From: Algoriphagus sp.
GTDB lineage: Bacteria > Bacteroidota > Bacteroidia > Cytophagales > Cyclobacteriaceae
Assembly (NCBI GenBank): GCA_018336015.1
Contig: JAGXQZ010000050.1
Coordinates: 1 to 64,000 of the forward strand
Length of the DNA: 64,000 bases
Direction of reading: 5' to 3'
The translations under genes and the position numbers were made by a program. Below the pieces are notes generated by a model. The model had not been told where the DNA came from. It searched no databases and saw only the letters and a list, made by a program, of their open reading frames with translations. Below, in pieces: positions 1 through 7,987 of the stretch. Numbering within the stretch: position 1 is the first letter of the stretch; each line of letters begins with the position of its first letter.

Positions 1-1403
1 GGTGCTGCCTGAATCGTAAGCGTTACCGCTGTTCTGGTCAAACTCTTACACTGAGTCTGGTTGTTTACCGCCTCACCATAGTAGGTCACTGTCCCTACTG
101 TATTCAAAGTCGGATTGGCTACCACATTTCCTCCTGTTGCAGCATCATACCATACCACGCTGAAGCCGCTTGGTACTGTTGCTGTCGCTGTCAATGTCTG
201 GATTGGACCTTCCTGACATTCTACTTTATCTCCACCGCTCACAGGCGCTAGAGGAGCATCTTCAATCGTTACAACTACAGGTTTTATTACTTGGCAATTA
301 GTAATTGGATCAATGGCCTTAATGTAATAAGTACCCGAGACTAAAATAGAAGATGGATTTGTTAAAGGCTGGGTGGCAAGTTCGTTGGTCCAATAACTCA
401 AAGTTAAACCTGACGATGACCCAGAAGTAATCGAAGATAACGTCAAATCAACAGAACCAGGAGAACATACAGTCGAAGGATTATTGACTTGTAATGAAAT
501 CGGATTATTTACCTGCACCTGCTCAGAATAAGTCTTTACTACACCTGACTTAGTAGAAGTTAAAGTAACATTGTAGATACCTGCTGATGCATAAGTATGA
601 GTAGGATTAGTTAGTGTTGAAGAATTTCCATCACCAAAATTCCATGAATAGGTAGCATTTATTAAGGGATCTCCTCCTGTGGTCAAATTGGTGAAAGCAA
701 CATTTCTATTCTCACAAAAAGTTTGAAAATCAAAATTCGCAACAAGCGGCGTATTAACGACAAAACCTGTTCCGTTGAAAAAGCATTGAGAATTACCAAG
801 AGAGGCTGAACATGTGGTATCTGTAGCACGAGCATTACCGGTAGTCCATGTCATATAAAAATTCTTAACCTCTACCTTATCTCCATAATTCCAAGTGAAA
901 TTGTCAATTCTCAAAACTTGGCCGTTGGTAATATTTACAGTTTGGCCTGACCCATTTTGAGAAATAATACACAAGGCTCTTGTGGATGACAACTGATTAT
1001 TGATTACCAAATCATACTGGATATAAGGATTATACCCATTTCCGCTTACTGCAAATGTTGCGAAAATAGTACCTACAACAGGTGTTCCTATTGGCAAATC
1101 CAAACTATTAGGATCAAAAACATTTCCATTTTGATCTCTAAACTCAAGTCCAGTAACTCTAAGGTTATTTTGAGGACAGGCAGGGGGGGAATTTGGATTG
1201 ATTACTAGAGGGGTAGTCCCTACGATAGTACCGGGAATAGTGGTTTGACCAAGAAGGTCAAAAGAACCTAGTCCCCCAACAAGAAAAATCAACATGAGAA
1301 TCAGCCAACGGAACCGCCCAGATGTTGACCACCTACTGACCTCATTTAATCCTTCTGATCTCGAAGGTTGAGGCAACTTCTCTAATTTGGATAAGTAGTC
1401 CAT
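1..1403 (-). CDS. Large PKD/Ig-like surface protein, N-terminal part (cut by window edge)
   Basis: The minus strand is open without a stop from an ATG at 1403-1401 to the window edge, giving at least 467 residues. A polar N-terminus of about 30 residues precedes a hydrophobic signal-anchor-like stretch (WLILMLIFLVGGLG), then GQ, a likely cleavage site. A PKD domain covers about residues 219-305, with the core SWNFGDG and a C-terminal HTYASAGIYNVTL. Two Ig-like segments follow, one with SGTYYIKAID and one with VVWYDAATGG. This is the architecture of very large Bacteroidota adhesins exported by the type IX system, but the C-terminal sorting domain lies outside the window, so T9SS export is inference. 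A C7 run falls at codon 72 or so. Ligand unknown. Divergent from the aldehyde dehydrogenase. Confidence 0.8.
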   Translation of the reverse strand, partial: MDYLSKLEKLPQPSRSEGLNEVSRWSTSGRFRWLILMLIFLVGGLGSFDLLGQTTIPGTIVGTTPLVINPNSPPACPQNNLRVTGLEFRDQNGNVFDPNSLDLPIGTPVVGTIFATFAVSGNGYNPYIQYDLVINNQLSSTRALCIISQNGSGQTVNITNGQVLRIDNFTWNYGDKVEVKNFYMTWTTGNARATDTTCSASLGNSQCFFNGTGFVVNTPLVANFDFQTFCENRNVAFTNLTTGGDPLINATYSWNFGDGNSSTLTNPTHTYASAGIYNVTLTSTKSGVVKTYSEQVQVNNPISLQVNNPSTVCSPGSVDLTLSSITSGSSSGLTLSYWTNELATQPLTNPSSILVSGTYYIKAIDPITNCQVIKPVVVTIEDAPLAPVSGGDKVECQEGPIQTLTATATVPSGFSVVWYDAATGGNVVANPTLNTVGTVTYYGEAVNNQTQCKSLTRTAVTLTIQAA

Positions 1404-1871
1404 ACAACAGTTATTTAAAATTTTAGAGTTCAAGCATTTAAAACCCCTCTTATTGGGAAATTTTTAAGTTTTTGAAGATTGACTAGACGGTTGATTCTAT
1501 TTTTCAAGGCTTAAAAGGTGGTATCCTTTATGGTCCCGAACCTTTAATTTCATAATCCTGTCAAGCTTCAGCAGCTTATTATCACTTTATTGCTGTAAAA
1601 ATACATTTTATTGTTTTTCATATCCAAGCAGAATTGAAAAAATTTTTGCACATAATGCATTTTTTTTTATTTGAAATGTAATTAAAAAGAATTGAGATCC
1701 ATTTTATTGCCTTATAAAAGCGATTCACTCTATTTTTTCAGGCTTTAGAAACTGCAGCTTCTTTTTAATTTTTGACATTTCATTACGCCCTTGGGGATGG
1801 GGTTAAAAGCTTCCAAAAAATCACTAAGTTGGTTTTCTGTTATTTGCCACAAACTTGAAATACAGAGATCA
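1404..1871. other. Non-coding divergent spacer
   Basis: This 468-bp AT-rich gap separates the surface protein gene from the aldehyde dehydrogenase gene. I see no RNA gene and no convincing small ORF. The open frame of the dehydrogenase extends back to a TTG at 1791, but those 27 residues look non-coding. The only promoter-like pattern is TAATTTTTG at 1766-1774, a variant of the Bacteroidetes -7 element with three instead of two spacer bases. Confidence 0.5.
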
Positions 1872-3296
1872 ATGGTCCAAAAAGAAGCTGAGGGGGAACT
1901 CTCTCAATTATTTGAAAATCAACTTTATAAAAGTATTTCTTTGAGGAGATCCAGTCATGAAGAGCGGATTCTCAAATTGAAAAAGATAAGAGAATGGATC
2001 AAAACCCATCAGGAAGATATAAGGAAAGCTCTTTGGCAGGATTTCAACAAACCTGCTCCTGAGGTAGATCTAAATGAGATTTTTCCTGTAACCTCAGAAA
2101 TAAACCATGCGATCAAAAATCTGAAATCATGGATGGCTCCAAAGAAAGTGTCTACACCATTACCTATGATTGGCACTTCTGCATGGATCCAAGTAGAGCC
2201 TAAGGGAAGATCTCTCATCATATCTCCATGGAACTTTCCTTTTAATTTGACGATCGGCCCATTGGTATCTGCAATTGCCGCAGGTTGCACAGCAATTATT
2301 AAACCCTCCGAATTTTCTCCAAAAACATCTGAACTCATTGCCAGATTGATTAGGGATCTATTTGAAGAAGACGAAATCGCTGTTTGCTTAGGAGAAGTAG
2401 AGGTTTCTACTGAATTACTTAAGCTTCCTTTCGATCACATTTTTTTTACAGGTAGCCCTACGGTAGGAAAAATCGTAATGAAAGCCGCGGCCCAACATTT
2501 AAGTTCAGTCACCTTGGAATTGGGAGGAAAATCACCGGTAATCATTGATAGCTCAGCTGATCTTAAAGATGCAGCTCAAAAGACTATCTGGGGGAAATTT
2601 GTCAATTGTGGGCAAACTTGTATTGCCCCAGACTACATTTTGGTCCATGATAGTATTAAAGATCAATTTATCATGCAGGCAAAAATCCAGATTCAAGGCT
2701 ATTATGATCCCTCATTTAATGGCATTGAGAAAAGCACCGATTATGCAAGGATCATCAACTTAAAACACTTTCAGAGACTTCAAAATATGCTGAATGATGC
2801 TTTGGAAAAAGGTGGGCAAATCGTTTTTGGGGGTAAAACAGAAATTTCATCTAAATATTTTGAGCCTACTTTAATCACAGCAATTAGTTCTGAAATGTCT
2901 GTATTCAAAGAAGAAATATTTGGTCCAATCCTGCCTATCCTTACATATAATAACCTTCAAGAAGCTATTGATTTGATCAATTCTCAGCCAAAACCTCTTG
3001 CCCTTTATTTTTTTGGAACCAACTCATCTCATTCTAAAAAAGTGATGGATGAGACTAGTTCCGGCAATATGGTCATCAATGATTGTGTACTTCACTTCCT
3101 TCATAACGAATTACCATTTGGAGGCGTAAACAACAGCGGAATCGGAAAAGCTCATGGCTACCATGGCTTTTTGGCATTCAGTAATGAAAAAGGGGTATTA
3201 AAGCAGCGTGTTGGCTACAATAATGTCTCTCTTCTGCGACCTCCTTATGGTATAAAAGCGAAACAAATTATCTCTTCTCTTATTAAATGGTTCTGA
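1872..3296 (+). CDS. Aldehyde dehydrogenase, ALDH3/coniferyl-type
   Basis: NAD(P)-dependent oxidation of an aldehyde to the acid. The 474-residue length is typical of the class-3 ALDH group. The cofactor-binding stretch has PWNFPFNL near residue 118. The general-base glutamate is in LELGGKSPV near 215, and the nucleophilic cysteine in GQTCIAP near 249, about 34 residues later as expected. The C-terminal ELPFGGVNNSGIGKAHG motif is also class-3-like. I chose the ATG at 1872 (MVQKEAEGE) because the frame upstream of it does not resemble the family. The lipoprotein esterase follows after 2 bp, so the two are probably co-transcribed. The substrate cannot be told from sequence; fatty or aromatic aldehydes are common in the family. 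Confidence 0.9.
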   Translation: MVQKEAEGELSQLFENQLYKSISLRRSSHEERILKLKKIREWIKTHQEDIRKALWQDFNKPAPEVDLNEIFPVTSEINHAIKNLKSWMAPKKVSTPLPMIGTSAWIQVEPKGRSLIISPWNFPFNLTIGPLVSAIAAGCTAIIKPSEFSPKTSELIARLIRDLFEEDEIAVCLGEVEVSTELLKLPFDHIFFTGSPTVGKIVMKAAAQHLSSVTLELGGKSPVIIDSSADLKDAAQKTIWGKFVNCGQTCIAPDYILVHDSIKDQFIMQAKIQIQGYYDPSFNGIEKSTDYARIINLKHFQRLQNMLNDALEKGGQIVFGGKTEISSKYFEPTLITAISSEMSVFKEEIFGPILPILTYNNLQEAIDLINSQPKPLALYFFGTNSSHSKKVMDETSSGNMVINDCVLHFLHNELPFGGVNNSGIGKAHGYHGFLAFSNEKGVLKQRVGYNNVSLLRPPYGIKAKQIISSLIKWF

Positions 3297-3298
3297 TT

Positions 3299-4162
3299 AT
3301 GAAGCAAAGCATACTTTTTATCCGTTCATTTTTAATTCTATTTATTTCTTCAGTTTTCCTTTTCTCTTGTGCAATTGATCAGGAAAAAAATCCTGATGTT
3401 CTTCCGGCTCTAGAGATTTCAAATGTCCCTTATGGCTCGGACACAAGGCAAAAGATGGATGTTTTCCTACCAGAGGGAAGATCTTCGGAAAAAACGCCCT
3501 TACTTATTTACATCCATGGGGGTGCCTGGATAGATGGGGATAAGAGCGAATTTTTACAAGTCAAGCCTTTGGTTGAACAATCTTTCCCTGGATTTGCCAT
3601 GATTTCATTCAATTACAGATTGTTTGATTTCGTCAGTAAACAAAATAGATTCCCGGCTCAAGAGGAGGATGTTAAAGCTGCACTCCAATTTATAAGGAGT
3701 AAGCTGAAAGAGTGGAATATATCAGAAAAGATCATTTTGAGCGGTGCAAGTGCAGGAGGACACCTAGCTTTGCTTCACGGGCTTAAAAACAAAGAGTCTG
3801 ACATCAAGGGATTAATCGCATTTTTCCCGCCGACTGATCTAACCAGTCTCTTTGGGTTCAATAACCTTACCACCTTGGGGCTTACAGAGATCATGGGAGG
3901 CACACCCCTGACTGTCCCCGCAAATTATCAAAACGCCAGCCCGGTGAATTTTGCGAGTTCGGAAGACCCCCCTATCATCTTTTTTCACGGAGAAACTGAC
4001 CAAGTCGTGCCCATCTCTCAAAGTGAAAAGTTGGAAACCGCACTAAAAAATGTTCAGATCCGTCATCAATTCATTCGTGTTCCCAACCAGGGCCATGGGT
4101 TTGCTGCAGATACCAATGCTGCCCTATTGAGACAGGCTAAATCTTTTTTGGGGGAATTATAG
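3299..4162 (+). CDS. Lipoprotein alpha/beta-hydrolase (BD-FAE-like esterase)
   Basis: Predicted envelope esterase of 287 residues. The N-terminus is a lipoprotein signal ending in FLFSC, so Cys23 or so would be acylated. The oxyanion-hole motif HGGAW is near residue 72, the nucleophile elbow GASAGG near 148, an acid in GETDQV near 230, and the catalytic histidine in NQGHGF near 264. This set matches the BD-FAE / Aes-like esterase group. I took ATG 3299, not 3287, because the signal peptide begins there and the dehydrogenase stop lies just upstream. Its tight spacing to the aldehyde dehydrogenase suggests a joint role, for instance releasing and oxidising an ester- or aldehyde-bearing compound. 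That pairing is inference; the substrate is unknown. Confidence 0.85.
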   Translation: MKQSILFIRSFLILFISSVFLFSCAIDQEKNPDVLPALEISNVPYGSDTRQKMDVFLPEGRSSEKTPLLIYIHGGAWIDGDKSEFLQVKPLVEQSFPGFAMISFNYRLFDFVSKQNRFPAQEEDVKAALQFIRSKLKEWNISEKIILSGASAGGHLALLHGLKNKESDIKGLIAFFPPTDLTSLFGFNNLTTLGLTEIMGGTPLTVPANYQNASPVNFASSEDPPIIFFHGETDQVVPISQSEKLETALKNVQIRHQFIRVPNQGHGFAADTNAALLRQAKSFLGEL

Positions 4163-4170
4163 AAACGAAA

Positions 4171-4192
4171 ATCCCGCTCAAATGAGCGGGAT
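4171..4192. terminator. Bidirectional hairpin between convergent genes
   Basis: ATCCCGCTC and GAGCGGGAT form a perfect 9-bp stem around AAAT. It sits 8 bp after the esterase stop and 12 bp beyond the stop of the minus-strand 79-residue gene, so it can serve both. T-runs are weak. Confidence 0.65.
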
Positions 4193-4204
4193 TACCAAAT
4201 TTCG

Positions 4205-4438
4205 TCAGACTTTTTGAAGTCCCGTAGAATGAGCCATTTTCTTTATGGCATTCACTACTTTTTCGGAAGGCTGCAGGTTGACCTGCTCCAAAAACTCCAG
4301 CGTGCTCAGCATTTCTACATATTCTTGCATCAAATCGTCATCGTTGTGCAAGGCTTGCATCAAGAGTTCTTGTTCTACCTCCGGCATTTCCTGATAGATA
4401 TATCTCACCAGGTCATTTGGGGTAAAAGATTTTATCAT
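4205..4438 (-). CDS. Small soluble anti-sigma-like protein
   Basis: A 77-residue acidic protein (two residues longer if the ATG at 4444 is used). Its pattern, DLVRYIYQEMPEVEQELL followed by HNDDDLMQEYVEM, resembles the N-terminal sigma-binding helices of anti-sigma factors of the zf-HC2 kind, but without the zinc-binding Cys/His residues and without any membrane segment. The gene overlaps the 3' end of the upstream ECF sigma gene by about 26 bp, which points to translational coupling and to a product that acts on that sigma factor. The function is inferred from weak pattern similarity and position, not from a firm family match. Confidence 0.65.
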   Translation of the reverse strand: MIKSFTPNDLVRYIYQEMPEVEQELLMQALHNDDDLMQEYVEMLSTLEFLEQVNLQPSEKVVNAIKKMAHSTGLQKV

Positions 4439-5015
4439 AGGCAACAGTTAATTGTTTCATCTTTTTCCTGAGGTGAATCAGCGCATAGCGCATTCTGCCT
4501 AGGGCAGTGTTTATACTCACACCAGTCTGATCGGCGATTTCCTGAAAACTCATATCCAGATAATGCCTCATAATCAAAACTTCTTTTTGAGCTTCAGGCA
4601 GTTCTTCAATCAGCTTTTTGACCATGTCAAGAGTTTCCTCCTTCACACGGATTTCCTCGATGGAATCTTCAGCAAACTTCATGGAATTGAGCAGATTGGT
4701 GCCATCCTCCAAGATAATTGTTGGATACCTCTTTGCTTTCCGGAAGTGGTCAATCGCCAGATTATGCGCAATCCTCATTAGCCAAGGCTGAAATTTGCCC
4801 TCTTCATTATACTTGTCCGAATTCAAAGTTTGAATCACTTTGACAAACACATCCTGAAGTAAATCCTCAGCGATTTCCTGATCCTTCACGATCAGAAAAA
4901 TTGTGGTGTATACTTTACTTTGATACCGATCTACTAAAAGATCAAAAGCAGCCTCACTGCCATTTCTATATTGAGCTATTAACTCACCGTCCTCAGGACC
5001 CAATCGCTTACTCAT
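4413..5015 (-). CDS. ECF-type RNA polymerase sigma factor
   Basis: A group-4 sigma-70 factor of 200 residues that would direct RNA polymerase to a specific promoter set. Region 2 covers about residues 15-90, with the core-binding EIAEDLLQDVFVKV and the -10 reading stretch PWLMRIAHNLAIDHFRKAKR. Region 4 covers about 130-185, with LPEAQKEVLIMRHY and the helix-turn-helix MSFQEIADQTGVSINTALGR. I prefer the ATG at 5015 (MSKRLGPED); another in-frame ATG lies at 5036. The overlapping downstream small protein is the likely partner regulator. The inducing signal and regulon are not evident. Confidence 0.92.
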   Translation of the reverse strand: MSKRLGPEDGELIAQYRNGSEAAFDLLVDRYQSKVYTTIFLIVKDQEIAEDLLQDVFVKVIQTLNSDKYNEEGKFQPWLMRIAHNLAIDHFRKAKRYPTIILEDGTNLLNSMKFAEDSIEEIRVKEETLDMVKKLIEELPEAQKEVLIMRHYLDMSFQEIADQTGVSINTALGRMRYALIHLRKKMKQLTVAYDKIFYPK

Positions 5016-5354
5016 CTTAAGTTGGTTTAAGTACAACGTAAAAGTCTAAGCCATAGTATCTATTTAGGTGAGAAGAAAATTTAAACTCGATCGGTAATTT
5101 CTTTTGGAAACACTAAATCTAACCTGATTTTATTAGCAAAATCAAGTGTTAAGGAAAATTCAAAATGAAATTTTGAAAAATTACACCTAACATCAAATTG
5201 TTTTTGAAACGCATGAAAATAAATTGCCAAATCGTTTTTCACATCAACTTAGACCAAAAAAAGGGCCAAAAACCTCTTTTTTGGCACTCCTAAAATCAGC
5301 CAAAATAAATCTCATTGATTACCTTCGTGATTATACATTGAAATAATCAGCATA
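5016..5354. other. Non-coding divergent spacer with weak promoter match
   Basis: The AT-rich 339-bp gap lies between the ECF sigma gene (minus) and the DUF3127 gene (plus). It has no ORF or RNA that I can support. TACCTTCG at 5318-5325 matches TAnnTTTG at seven of eight positions, about 30 bp before the DUF3127 start. No good -33 element accompanies it. No exact match faces the sigma gene. Confidence 0.3.
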
Positions 5355-5696
5355 ATGGATTTAAGCGGAAAAGTAATCAATCAGCTTCCTGAAGTAAGTG
5401 GAAGTTCAAAAAGCGGCAACTCTTGGAGAAAGCAAGAATACATCCTTGAAACTGGCGGACAATATCCTAAAAAAGTATGCGTATCTATTTGGGGAGACAA
5501 AATCGATCAATTCGGATTGAAAGTTGGCGAACAGGTCACACTTGGAATTGATGTGGAGAGTAGGGAATACAATGGACGCTGGTACACTGAAGTGAAAGCA
5601 TATAAAGTAGACCGATCTCAAGTAGGGGGAAGTACAGTTGGGCCTCCTGAAGATGTGTTTTATTCCGAAAGTGAAGAGGACAAGCTTCCATTCTGA
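5355..5696 (+). CDS. DUF3127 OB-fold protein with SSB-like C-terminal tip
   Basis: A 113-residue protein. Residues 1-90 have the short beta-strand pattern of an OB fold and match the Bacteroidota DUF3127 family, including the stretch VCVSIWGDKI. The acidic, disordered tail ends in SEEDKLPF. This closely resembles the last residues of single-stranded DNA-binding proteins, including the ssb in this window (DDDLPF), where the tip recruits RecO, PriA, RecQ and other partners. A nucleic-acid-binding role is therefore a reasonable inference but is not demonstrated. It is followed at 38 bp by an acidic unknown and ends in a shared terminator downstream of that gene. Confidence 0.8.
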   Translation: MDLSGKVINQLPEVSGSSKSGNSWRKQEYILETGGQYPKKVCVSIWGDKIDQFGLKVGEQVTLGIDVESREYNGRWYTEVKAYKVDRSQVGGSTVGPPEDVFYSESEEDKLPF

Positions 5697-5734
5697 GCTA
5701 TTTAAACAATCTCTTTTTTTAACTGAGTTTTTGT

Positions 5735-6193
5735 ATGTGGGACGATTTTAACCAAGAACCTGACTGGGATGATGAGAATGAATTTGACCCCAAATCCATG
5801 CGGGATCAAATTTACTCTCATCCTCTGATGAAAAAATCTATGGAGATCGTTTCTCTCACTCATGCTTTGGTGGGGAGTCTTGACGAAGCCAGAAAAGAAC
5901 TATACGGGGGCATGATGATGGAAGATGCCTCTGCTATGAGTGCCAAATTTGCCGGAGCAGAGAGTGTTGACAGCTACATCTTGAAAATGGAAAATGCTAC
6001 CATTATGAAGGTACATGCAAAACACCTACGCTCCATGACGTATCAACTTGCCATGGAAGAGACTCATGCAGAGGAACATTTGCAGCTGCTTCGCGAAGCA
6101 ATTGATGAATTTCGAGTTCTATTTGTGGATTGGGTAAAAGACTTCGGTTCTGCTGAAAAGTACGATGATGGATGGGGGCTTTTTACCTCCTAA
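5735..6193 (+). CDS. Acidic conserved hypothetical protein
   Basis: A 152-residue protein without signal peptide or membrane segment, so probably cytosolic. The N-terminus is strongly acidic and rich in Trp/Asp (WDDFNQEPDWDDENEFD), and the middle is predicted helical. I do not recognise the family. It lies 38 bp after the DUF3127 gene in the same direction, suggesting co-expression. The hairpin right after its stop closes the unit. There is no motif from which a function can be drawn. Confidence 0.7.
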   Translation: MWDDFNQEPDWDDENEFDPKSMRDQIYSHPLMKKSMEIVSLTHALVGSLDEARKELYGGMMMEDASAMSAKFAGAESVDSYILKMENATIMKVHAKHLRSMTYQLAMEETHAEEHLQLLREAIDEFRVLFVDWVKDFGSAEKYDDGWGLFTS

Positions 6194-6221
6194 TCCACAC
6201 TTTCAAAAGATACAGGAATAA

Positions 6222-6252
6222 AAAAAGCGAGACTTACTCAGTCTCGCTTTTT
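6222..6252. terminator. Bidirectional intrinsic terminator
   Basis: AAAAAGCGAGACT (6222-6234) pairs perfectly with AGTCTCGCTTTTT (6240-6252), 13 bp, with loop TACTC. The A- and T-runs at the two ends allow it to work on both strands. The rng stop codon lies inside it. Confidence 0.85.
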
Positions 6253-7805
6253 ACTTGTAGTTCGATTTCTTCTCCAGATTCATCTTGGAATCTGTATTCC
6301 GTCACGGGTAGGGAAGAATCTTTGATCAGTCTTATCCATTTGAAGTACTTGAAAAACCATTTTACTCTCCGGCTAATCAGGCCTGTAGTAAAATACGCAT
6401 GCAGATAGGGGTGCAGCCCGATGTGGATTTTGTCCACGTTTTGGATCGTAGCGATATGCTCCAGGTCATGCTCCAACTTATCAGCCACCAAAATGGAAGC
6501 TTGAATTTTGCCGGTACCGTTACAAGCGGGGCAGGTTTCCTTGGTCACAATGTTGACTTCAGGGCGAACACGCTGCCGGGTGATTTGCATGAGCCCAAAT
6601 TTGCTCAGAGGCAAGACGGTATGCTTGGACCTATCAGATTTCATCTCCAGCATCATTGCATCATAGATAGCCTTCTTATTTTCGGCCTTTTTCATGTCGA
6701 TAAAATCGACCACAATGATGCCTCCCATGTCTCGGAGACGGAGCTGTCTGGCAATTTCTTTAGCAGCGACCAGGTTAGTTTTCAATGCTGTAGATTCCTG
6801 GTCACTTTCTTGGTTGGACTTGTTGCCACTGTTGACGTCGATGACATGCAGGGCTTCTGTGTGCTCAATGATAACGTAGCCTCCCTGAGGAAGACTGACG
6901 GTCTGTCCAAACAAGCTTTTGATTTGCTTTTCGATTCCAAAACTTTCAAATAGCTTGACTTTACCGTTGTAAAGCTTGACAATTTTTTCTTTTTCAGGTG
7001 CTATAGACCTGATGTAGGAACGGATCTGATCGTAAGTTGACTCTTCTTCTACGGTGATTGCGTCGAATGATTCATTGAGCAGGTCTCTCACTAGTGAGGA
7101 AGCCATGCTCATCTCTCCGATGATTTTGTCCCGGCTTTTGGCTTTCAGCAATTTCTTCATTCCTTCTTCCCAATTGGTGAGAAGATTTCGAAGGTCTTTA
7201 TCAAGTTCCGTCACGGACTGTCCTTCGGCCACCGTTCGGATGATTACTCCGAAGTTGGCAGGTTTGATCGAATTGATGAGTCTGAGTAGCCTTTTGCGCT
7301 CTTCGCTGCTTCGAATTTTTTTGGATACATTGACAGTATCCGAGAAAGGTACGAGCACCAAGTAGCGTCCGGGTAGAGAGAGCTCACAGGATAATCGAGG
7401 GCCTTTGGTGGAAATAGGTTCTTTGACTACCTGAACCAACACCTGAGTGGTCTTGGCTAGAGTTTTGTCGATTTTACCGACTTTATCTATTTCAGGTTCA
7501 TTCTCGAAACCCTTCAGCATGTAGTTAGTATAGTTGTTGTTGCGTACCATTTTGGTAAACTTCAACAGACTATTGACATTCGGGCCAAGGTCCTGGTAAT
7601 GAAGAAAGGCATCTTTCTCATACCCAACGTCAATGAACGCAGCATTGAGTCCATTGACGATCTTTCGGACCGTGCCCAAGTAAATGTCTCCTACTTTAAA
7701 CTGATTGTCCATTCCTTCGGAATGCAGTTCAACCAGCTGCTTTTCCTGCAGTAAGGCAATTCGACTCCCGTTTTGAGCAGAATCGATTAACAATTCCGTA
7801 CTCAA
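6234..7805 (-). CDS. rng: Ribonuclease G (RNase E/G family)
   Basis: A 523-residue single-strand endoribonuclease that acts in rRNA maturation and mRNA turnover. An S1 domain occupies about residues 35-125 (GDIYLGTVRKI, AFIDVGYEKDAFLH). The catalytic centre shows the two acidic motifs of the family, VIDVNSG and VVDFIDM. The zinc-link motif CPACNGTGK follows near residue 430, which in RNase E/G joins subunits. It lacks the long RNase E C-terminal scaffold, so RNase G is the better name. It is the last gene of the HU-TPR-AURKAIP1-rng unit; the 3' end is inside the shared terminator. Confidence 0.93.
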   Translation of the reverse strand: MSTELLIDSAQNGSRIALLQEKQLVELHSEGMDNQFKVGDIYLGTVRKIVNGLNAAFIDVGYEKDAFLHYQDLGPNVNSLLKFTKMVRNNNYTNYMLKGFENEPEIDKVGKIDKTLAKTTQVLVQVVKEPISTKGPRLSCELSLPGRYLVLVPFSDTVNVSKKIRSSEERKRLLRLINSIKPANFGVIIRTVAEGQSVTELDKDLRNLLTNWEEGMKKLLKAKSRDKIIGEMSMASSLVRDLLNESFDAITVEEESTYDQIRSYIRSIAPEKEKIVKLYNGKVKLFESFGIEKQIKSLFGQTVSLPQGGYVIIEHTEALHVIDVNSGNKSNQESDQESTALKTNLVAAKEIARQLRLRDMGGIIVVDFIDMKKAENKKAIYDAMMLEMKSDRSKHTVLPLSKFGLMQITRQRVRPEVNIVTKETCPACNGTGKIQASILVADKLEHDLEHIATIQNVDKIHIGLHPYLHAYFTTGLISRRVKWFFKYFKWIRLIKDSSLPVTEYRFQDESGEEIELQVKSETE

Positions 7806-7866
7806 ATTTTCGTCTTATAATATGTAAATGAACGTGTTGTGTAAAAACAGGAAAAGAAGAAGTGTA

Positions 7867-7956
7867 TTACTTCTTCTTATGTCTGTTTTTTCTAAGTCTC
7901 TTTTTACGCTTGTGAGTCGCGATCTTATGTCTTTTTCTTTTCTTACCGCAAGGCAT
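7867..7956 (-). CDS. AURKAIP1/COX24-domain mini-protein, 29 residues
   Basis: A tiny, extremely basic protein beginning MPCGKKRKRHKIATHKRKK, more than half Lys/Arg/His. The pattern KRKRHKIATHKRKKRLRK is that of the AURKAIP1/COX24 domain, whose mitochondrial members (mS38) belong to the small ribosomal subunit. Short free-standing copies are annotated in many Bacteroidota. A ribosome- or RNA-associated role is inferred from the family and from its position between a TPR gene and RNase G. It is short enough to be missed by gene callers; the ATG (7956-7954) and TAA (7869-7867) are clear. Confidence 0.8.
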   Translation of the reverse strand: MPCGKKRKRHKIATHKRKKRLRKNRHKKK

Positions 7957-7987
7957 AGTCTTTTGAATTTAAAGTGTTTAGAATAAT

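Noticed and set aside
1791-1871. N-terminal extension of the aldehyde dehydrogenase from TTG 1791
   Set aside because: The residues do not fit the family and no homologous extension is expected; ATG 1872 is a better start.
6399-6953. Open frame of 184 codons on the plus strand opposite rng
   Set aside because: It is antisense to conserved RNase G motifs and its translation has no family pattern. Similar antisense frames over gltB, susC and other long genes were rejected for the same reason.
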